34,365 nt of DNA from a bacterium BMS3Abin06. GTDB lineage: Bacteria; Nitrospirota; Thermodesulfovibrionia; UBA6902. Positions 31,840 through 34,365 of the stretch are shown one piece after another (the stretch's first letter is position 1; every line of letters starts with the position of its first letter). The stretch is taken from assembly GCA_002897895.1 (NCBI GenBank), contig BDSY01000011.1, positions 1 to 34,365 on the forward strand, read 5' to 3'. The position numbers were made by a program, and so were the translations under genes. Below the pieces are notes generated by a model, which ran no database searches, had not been told where the DNA came from, and saw only the letters and a program-made list of their open reading frames with translations.

Positions 31840-31907
31840 AAAGATTTTCAATAAAGATTTTCAATTGATGATTGTCAATCATAGATATTCAATCGTCTAT
31901 TGTCAAT
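31840..31907. repeat. Five degenerate 13-14 base units (two heptamers each) before the ferredoxin gene
   Basis: AAAGATTTTCAAT twice, then TGATGATTGTCAAT, CATAGATATTCAAT and CGTCTATTGTCAAT. The period is 13-14, near two heptamers. They fill most of the 164-base gap between the 12-heme cytochrome gene and the ferredoxin gene. No promoter or hairpin is obvious there. Confidence 0.75.
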
Positions 31908-31927
31908 TTAATATCTATGTCTGCCTT

Positions 31928-33454
31928 TCAATCCTGCTCTTCACCTATCAAATCAATTGCATCCTCAAAATTATTCATTGCATTATCAAGGAGCATTATA
32001 GAGTACTTCTTGTTGTGAACGCCTCCGCCGTACTCAACAATGCGCATACTCTCCCGCCCCTCTTTCAACATTGCTTTTGCCTTCTTCAGTTTCTTTTCGG
32101 CTACCTTCCCCTTTGCATTTTCAATTGCATCCACAGCCTCTTTTTCAATCTCTTCAGCATTTTTCAGCTCATCTGCGGTCTTGTCCTTCCACTCCTTTGC
32201 CATATCTTCATGCTTTGGAGTATGACAGGCAGCGCACGCCTTTCCCGAACCGTGGGCGATTTTTTCACCTTTTATGACTTTTTTCTCCACATGACAGGCA
32301 AGACAGTTTGTCTTTACATCAAACATCAGGGCCGGCATTTCCGGGACACCTTTGCGTTTTTTGCCTGCCAGCAGCATCTCCTGGTACTTGTGGTGCCCTG
32401 GATGACATGCCCGGCAGTCATTCTTTACGACATCTATAAAGTCTCCCTGTTTATGCTCAACAGGCTCATGGCAGTTAAAACAGCCGGCGTTCTGTCCTGC
32501 GACGTGCTTCTCATGCATCAGTTTCTTGTTTGACGCTTCTTTTATAACGGTCTTCTCTTTGTCATGGCAGCTAAAACACCTTTCCTGCCTTACAATGCCC
32601 TTGCCTTTTATCATCTGGAGGTGACAGCTCTGACAGGGGACCTTTGCTTCTTTAATGGTTTTGTGTGTTATGGGTTTTTCACCGGGCTTTGCTTCTCCTT
32701 CTTTTTTCTGCTTCTGCAGCGGCTTTGTGGGGATTTCATGACAGAGGGAGCATTTTGAGCGCCCCTCATTGAATTTTGCATTTTTGAAGTGGCACAGGAA
32801 GCACTTTTCTTTTGATACCTCAAAATGTGTCTGCCCTGTCTCGCGCTGATGGCATGTGGTGCAGTGCATCTCCTGGCCCTCCACCCATTTTGTTTTATCA
32901 AAATGGGTCTTGTGCACATAGGGGATAATCCTTTTTGTTTTATCTTCCCTTGGCTGTTCAATAAATTTGATTCTTTTTGTCCAGAATTCCCCTTCTTTGC
33001 CTATGCCGGTTGTCGGATGGCATCTCTGTGCCGTGCAGCTCCGGTCGTCGATTCTCGGCCTTGTCCGGACAACCGGTTCATCCATATTCAGGATGGTAGT
33101 AAGTTTTGAGAGCACCTCAAGTTCGGTCTTCATATACTCCATCTCTGATTTACCTTTAACTGCGCCCTCATCATCATTAGGAATGCTCCTGTGCCCGGCT
33201 ATACTTTCAAGCTGTCTTTCAGGCGGGTAATGGCACTTTACACATTGAATATTCCTGTGTTTATCCTGCTTCCATGACATATATGCCTTCTTTATCACCC
33301 TCGGATAGGTCAGGACATGACAGTAGCCGCAAAAGAACTGGGACTTGAGCCTCTGGTTGATCAATTCATCTATGTGGGTCTTTTCCTCTGAATATGCAGT
33401 TGATGATATAATTGCCAGCATAATTAATGCGGCTAATATTAAGCCCTTCTTCAT
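31928..33454 (-). CDS. Periplasmic 12-heme cytochrome c
   Basis: A 508-residue secreted cytochrome with an N-terminal signal (LILAALIMLAIISSTAYS). I count eleven CxxCH motifs (CGYCH, CVKCH, CTTCH, CFLCH, CSLCH, CQSCH, CFSCH, CFNCH, CRACH, CLACH, CAACH) and one CxxxxCH (CTAQRCH), which is unusual but known to bind heme in some families. The last 100 residues have no heme motif and form charged helices ending in EYGGGVHNKKYSIMLL, a GVHN-type segment also seen in nitrite-reductase-like cytochromes. It stands between the partial cytochrome gene and the ferredoxin gene in the respiratory cluster, so it probably delivers electrons to or from the molybdoenzyme. Confidence 0.92.
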   Translation of the reverse strand: MKKGLILAALIMLAIISSTAYSEEKTHIDELINQRLKSQFFCGYCHVLTYPRVIKKAYMSWKQDKHRNIQCVKCHYPPERQLESIAGHRSIPNDDEGAVKGKSEMEYMKTELEVLSKLTTILNMDEPVVRTRPRIDDRSCTAQRCHPTTGIGKEGEFWTKRIKFIEQPREDKTKRIIPYVHKTHFDKTKWVEGQEMHCTTCHQRETGQTHFEVSKEKCFLCHFKNAKFNEGRSKCSLCHEIPTKPLQKQKKEGEAKPGEKPITHKTIKEAKVPCQSCHLQMIKGKGIVRQERCFSCHDKEKTVIKEASNKKLMHEKHVAGQNAGCFNCHEPVEHKQGDFIDVVKNDCRACHPGHHKYQEMLLAGKKRKGVPEMPALMFDVKTNCLACHVEKKVIKGEKIAHGSGKACAACHTPKHEDMAKEWKDKTADELKNAEEIEKEAVDAIENAKGKVAEKKLKKAKAMLKEGRESMRIVEYGGGVHNKKYSIMLLDNAMNNFEDAIDLIGEEQD

Positions 33455-33507
33455 TATATGATTATCCTCCTTCTCATGCCTTATGGTTCAACTTTGTTCC
33501 CGGTAAA

Positions 33508-34365
33508 TTATTTTCCATGCACCGTATATGGTTTCGGCATGTCCGCCATCTTCACTGCATTAAGGAATTCAACAAGATTCTCCGGTGGAGTATCTTTATG
33601 ATGATGGCAGTTATTGCAGGAATTCTGCTGTTTATCAAGACCTCCCGCCTTAACTGTCTCAGCAGGGGAAATGAATGCAAATGTATGGCTGTGTTTATCT
33701 CCTTTTACCCTGGGCATGTGGCAGGCTATACAACTGCCGAAGGTATGTATCCTGTGCACACCCCTTCTTTTTAATGTCTTATGGCAATCCATGCAGAGAT
33801 TATCTGCAATAAGTTTCGTCTGTGATGTCTGCACAGTCTCACCCGCGCCCATTACTTCGCTCGCGCTTACCCGGTGCACGCTGTGGCAGTCTGTACACAT
33901 AATCCCCGCCTTCGCGTGCCCGCTCTCTTTCCATTCATTGTATTGAAGGGGGCCTGTCTGCTTCTCTCCCGGCTTATCAACATAAAAAAGATAGAGCGCT
34001 TTTCCGGGCACAAATCCAGAGGCATAACCATATCTTTCAGGGAAGCCTTCTCTGTATGGGGAAACCGCGGCAGTGCTTACGCCCCGGCTGTGGCACTGTC
34101 CGCAGACCATGGCCCGCAGCCTCCAGGGCAACCTCGCGGGATTGACTATAGTCTCTTTTTCGTAGTCGAAATATTCGCTTGCAGCCTTGACATGGTTGCT
34201 GCCCGGGCCGTGGCACGCCTCACACCCTGTGCCTGCATCGGCCCACTCTGAATTAAAAAAATCATTCTCCCTGTCATAATTCACTTTTATGCCGGTAACA
34301 TGGCATCCCCCGCACTGCAGTTGCCAGATATTTTTCGTGTCGCTCCTGTAGTCGCCGTCACCCGG
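33508..34365 (-). CDS. Multiheme cytochrome c (cytochrome c554-like), 5' end cut by window
   Basis: The frame is open to the window's edge; the GTG at 34284 is internal, because a CGGCH heme motif lies upstream of it. Visible are seven CxxCH motifs: CGGCH, CEACH, CGQCH, CTDCH, CMDCH, CIACH and CNNCH. The GCEACHGPGSNH segment, followed by CGQCHSRG, is typical of the cytochrome c554 / multiheme c family. The N-terminus, probably with a signal peptide and further hemes, is missing. It is the first visible gene of the respiratory cluster, 53 bases upstream of the 12-heme gene, and would form an extended heme wire with it. Confidence 0.9.
   Translation of the reverse strand, partial: PGDGDYRSDTKNIWQLQCGGCHVTGIKVNYDRENDFFNSEWADAGTGCEACHGPGSNHVKAASEYFDYEKETIVNPARLPWRLRAMVCGQCHSRGVSTAAVSPYREGFPERYGYASGFVPGKALYLFYVDKPGEKQTGPLQYNEWKESGHAKAGIMCTDCHSVHRVSASEVMGAGETVQTSQTKLIADNLCMDCHKTLKRRGVHRIHTFGSCIACHMPRVKGDKHSHTFAFISPAETVKAGGLDKQQNSCNNCHHHKDTPPENLVEFLNAVKMADMPKPYTVHGK

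Noticed and set aside
31865..32533. Plus-strand frame of 222 codons
   Set aside because: It is antisense to the 12-heme cytochrome gene, whose heme motifs leave no doubt about the coding strand; the plus frame is Cys/Phe-rich low-quality sequence with no ribosome binding site.

Overview
This 34 kb window reads as chromosomal DNA from an anaerobic or microaerophilic, Gram-negative-type bacterium with moderate GC. It has the futalosine menaquinone route (MqnA), a heme cluster with a radical-SAM enzyme, periplasmic multiheme cytochromes c, a Tat-exported molybdoenzyme, an arsenic operon and FeoB. My best guess is Nitrospirota (Thermodesulfovibrio-like) or a deltaproteobacterial lineage; this is inferred from gene content only.

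Layout. 1-2173 (+): end of a surface-glycan operon (WbqC-like, PIG-L deacetylase, polyprenyl-phosphate sugar-1-phosphate transferase). 2183-4989 (-): archease, rtcB and mqnA, tightly spaced. 5117-8613 (+): cold-shock protein with a long leader, an unrecognised small protein, dGTPase, IHF alpha behind a perfect sigma-70 promoter, a MerR regulator and tRNA-Pro(GGG). 8740-9592: a DUF4870 membrane protein and a frameshifted flavin reductase. 9656-12821 (-): radical SAM, hemE and hemH. 12822-13943: a graveyard of mobile DNA (palindromic element, fragments of a REP-type transposase, 3' end of a group II intron), followed by a YefM/YoeB toxin-antitoxin pair with its operator. 14881-18719 (-): hemW, and a thioredoxin-fold/TPR lipoprotein-like or secreted protein coupled to a multiheme cytochrome. 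19076-19564 (+): a DnaQ-like exonuclease. 19636-22909 (-): an SmtB-like repressor, FeoB, a Cys-rich mini-protein and a DtxR-FeoA fusion. 23192-27285 (+): arsR, acr3, arsD, arsA, arsC. 27322-34365 (-): a respiratory cluster read as cytochrome (cut by the window edge), 12-heme cytochrome, four-cluster ferredoxin, molybdopterin catalytic subunit, TorD-type chaperone and a TatA that is too short for usual ORF cut-offs.

How it fits together. MqnA supplies menaquinone, HemE/HemH/radical SAM/HemW supply and deliver heme, FeoB supplies iron, and the 27-34 kb cluster uses heme, Fe-S clusters, molybdopterin and Tat export to build a periplasmic reductase or oxidase of the arsenate/polysulfide/tetrathionate branch. 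No membrane quinol module for it lies inside the window.

The least ordinary structure is distributed. At least six places carry short tandem repeats with a period of seven bases but different sequences. Three of them (with flanking palindromes in one case) sit in frame inside mqnA, hemH and arsA and add surface loops or linkers. Three larger palindromic elements are also present; one, upstream of dgt, is flanked by a 9-base direct repeat that contains the dgt ribosome binding site.
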